A stretch of 64,000 nt of DNA from Pseudomonadota bacterium. Its GTDB lineage: Bacteria; Pseudomonadota; Gammaproteobacteria; Steroidobacterales; Woeseiaceae. A model generated the notes under the pieces. That model did no database searches and was not told where the DNA came from. It worked only from the letters and a program-made list of their open reading frames with translations. Every line of letters begins with the position of its first letter. Position 1 is the first letter of the stretch. Location: the NCBI GenBank assembly GCA_027618995.1, contig JAQCGO010000001.1, positions 124,001 through 188,000 of the forward strand, in the 5' to 3' direction. Below are positions 63,930-64,000 of this stretch, piece by piece. A program made the position numbers and the translations under genes.

Positions 63930-64000
63930 AAAGTCACGCAGGTAACTGAAAGACCAAGAGTAATAAAGGACTTACCGGCTGAGAGGACCGGGACTACAGG

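Noticed and set aside
63960..64000. Start of a TPP riboswitch (a CTGAGAG is present)
   Set aside because: The rest of the conserved thi-box is not in view and the flanks do not pair as needed.

Overview
The window is about 64 kb of GC-rich bacterial chromosome. It is densely packed, with many 1-4 nt overlaps, ATGA/GTGA junctions and frequent GTG/TTG starts. Several gene neighbourhoods are typical of Gammaproteobacteria: rhlB divergent from trxA-rho, dusB-fis-purH-purD, accB-accC-prmA, plsB, trhO, cysQ, yrfG and groESL. A high-potential iron-sulfur protein, an NAD-dependent formate dehydrogenase and a Bat-type VWA cluster suggest a free-living, respiring, probably aquatic gammaproteobacterium. 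Family-level placement (for example near Woeseiaceae) is only an inference.

Layout. 1-5.9 kb: tail of a SYLF-domain gene, then a formate dehydrogenase operon on the minus strand (fdhD-fdsG-fdsB-fdsA). 6-11 kb: a broken M61-like peptidase, HiPIP, an MBL-fold sulfur dioxygenase-like hydrolase, an aromatic aminotransferase, and a DUF192/lipoprotein pair. 11.1-18 kb: a six-gene MoxR/DUF58/DUF4381/VWA/VWA-TPR/BatD operon. 18-26.9 kb: HAD phosphatase, alpha/beta hydrolase, an OmpA-type envelope protein, lipA, sohB, an M48 protease, an L,D-transpeptidase lipoprotein with no ordinary start codon, and a PLP enzyme. 27-28.2 kb: a fusion of a phage tail-sheath N-terminal region to a DsbA/HCCA-isomerase domain, carrying two frameshifts. 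28.2-40.8 kb: housekeeping genes (plsB, trhO, cysQ, yrfG, rhlB, trxA, rho, a class III aminotransferase, a TraB-like protein, MAPEG). 41.2-42.2 kb: an AT-rich patch with a short tyrosine recombinase beside a truncated gene. 42.2-54 kb: moeA, purD, purH, fis, dusB, a DUF3426 protein, prmA, accC, accB, aroQ and tlpA. 54-60.3 kb: dsbD with a doubled N-terminal domain, groESL behind a perfect CIRCE operator, and msrPQ. 60.3-63.9 kb: a type-2 ileS preceded by what reads as a complete transcriptional T-box riboswitch.

How genes work together. FdsABG with FdhD oxidises formate to CO2 and yields NADH; moeA elsewhere in the window supplies its molybdenum cofactor. DsbD, TlpA, MsrPQ and the SohB/M48 proteases serve envelope protein quality. 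AccBC, PlsB and LipA serve lipid and lipoate metabolism.

Most notable: (1) the T-box leader on ileS, which I regard as very unusual in a gammaproteobacterium and which looks co-inherited with an atypical IleRS; (2) the tail-sheath/DsbA fusion; (3) four genes with small disrupting lesions (a 7-bp tandem duplication plus TAA, two one-base losses in A-runs, and in-frame TAGs in the neighbouring genes prmA and DUF3426); (4) a family of REP-like palindromes; (5) the lipoprotein gene that must start at ATC or ATT.
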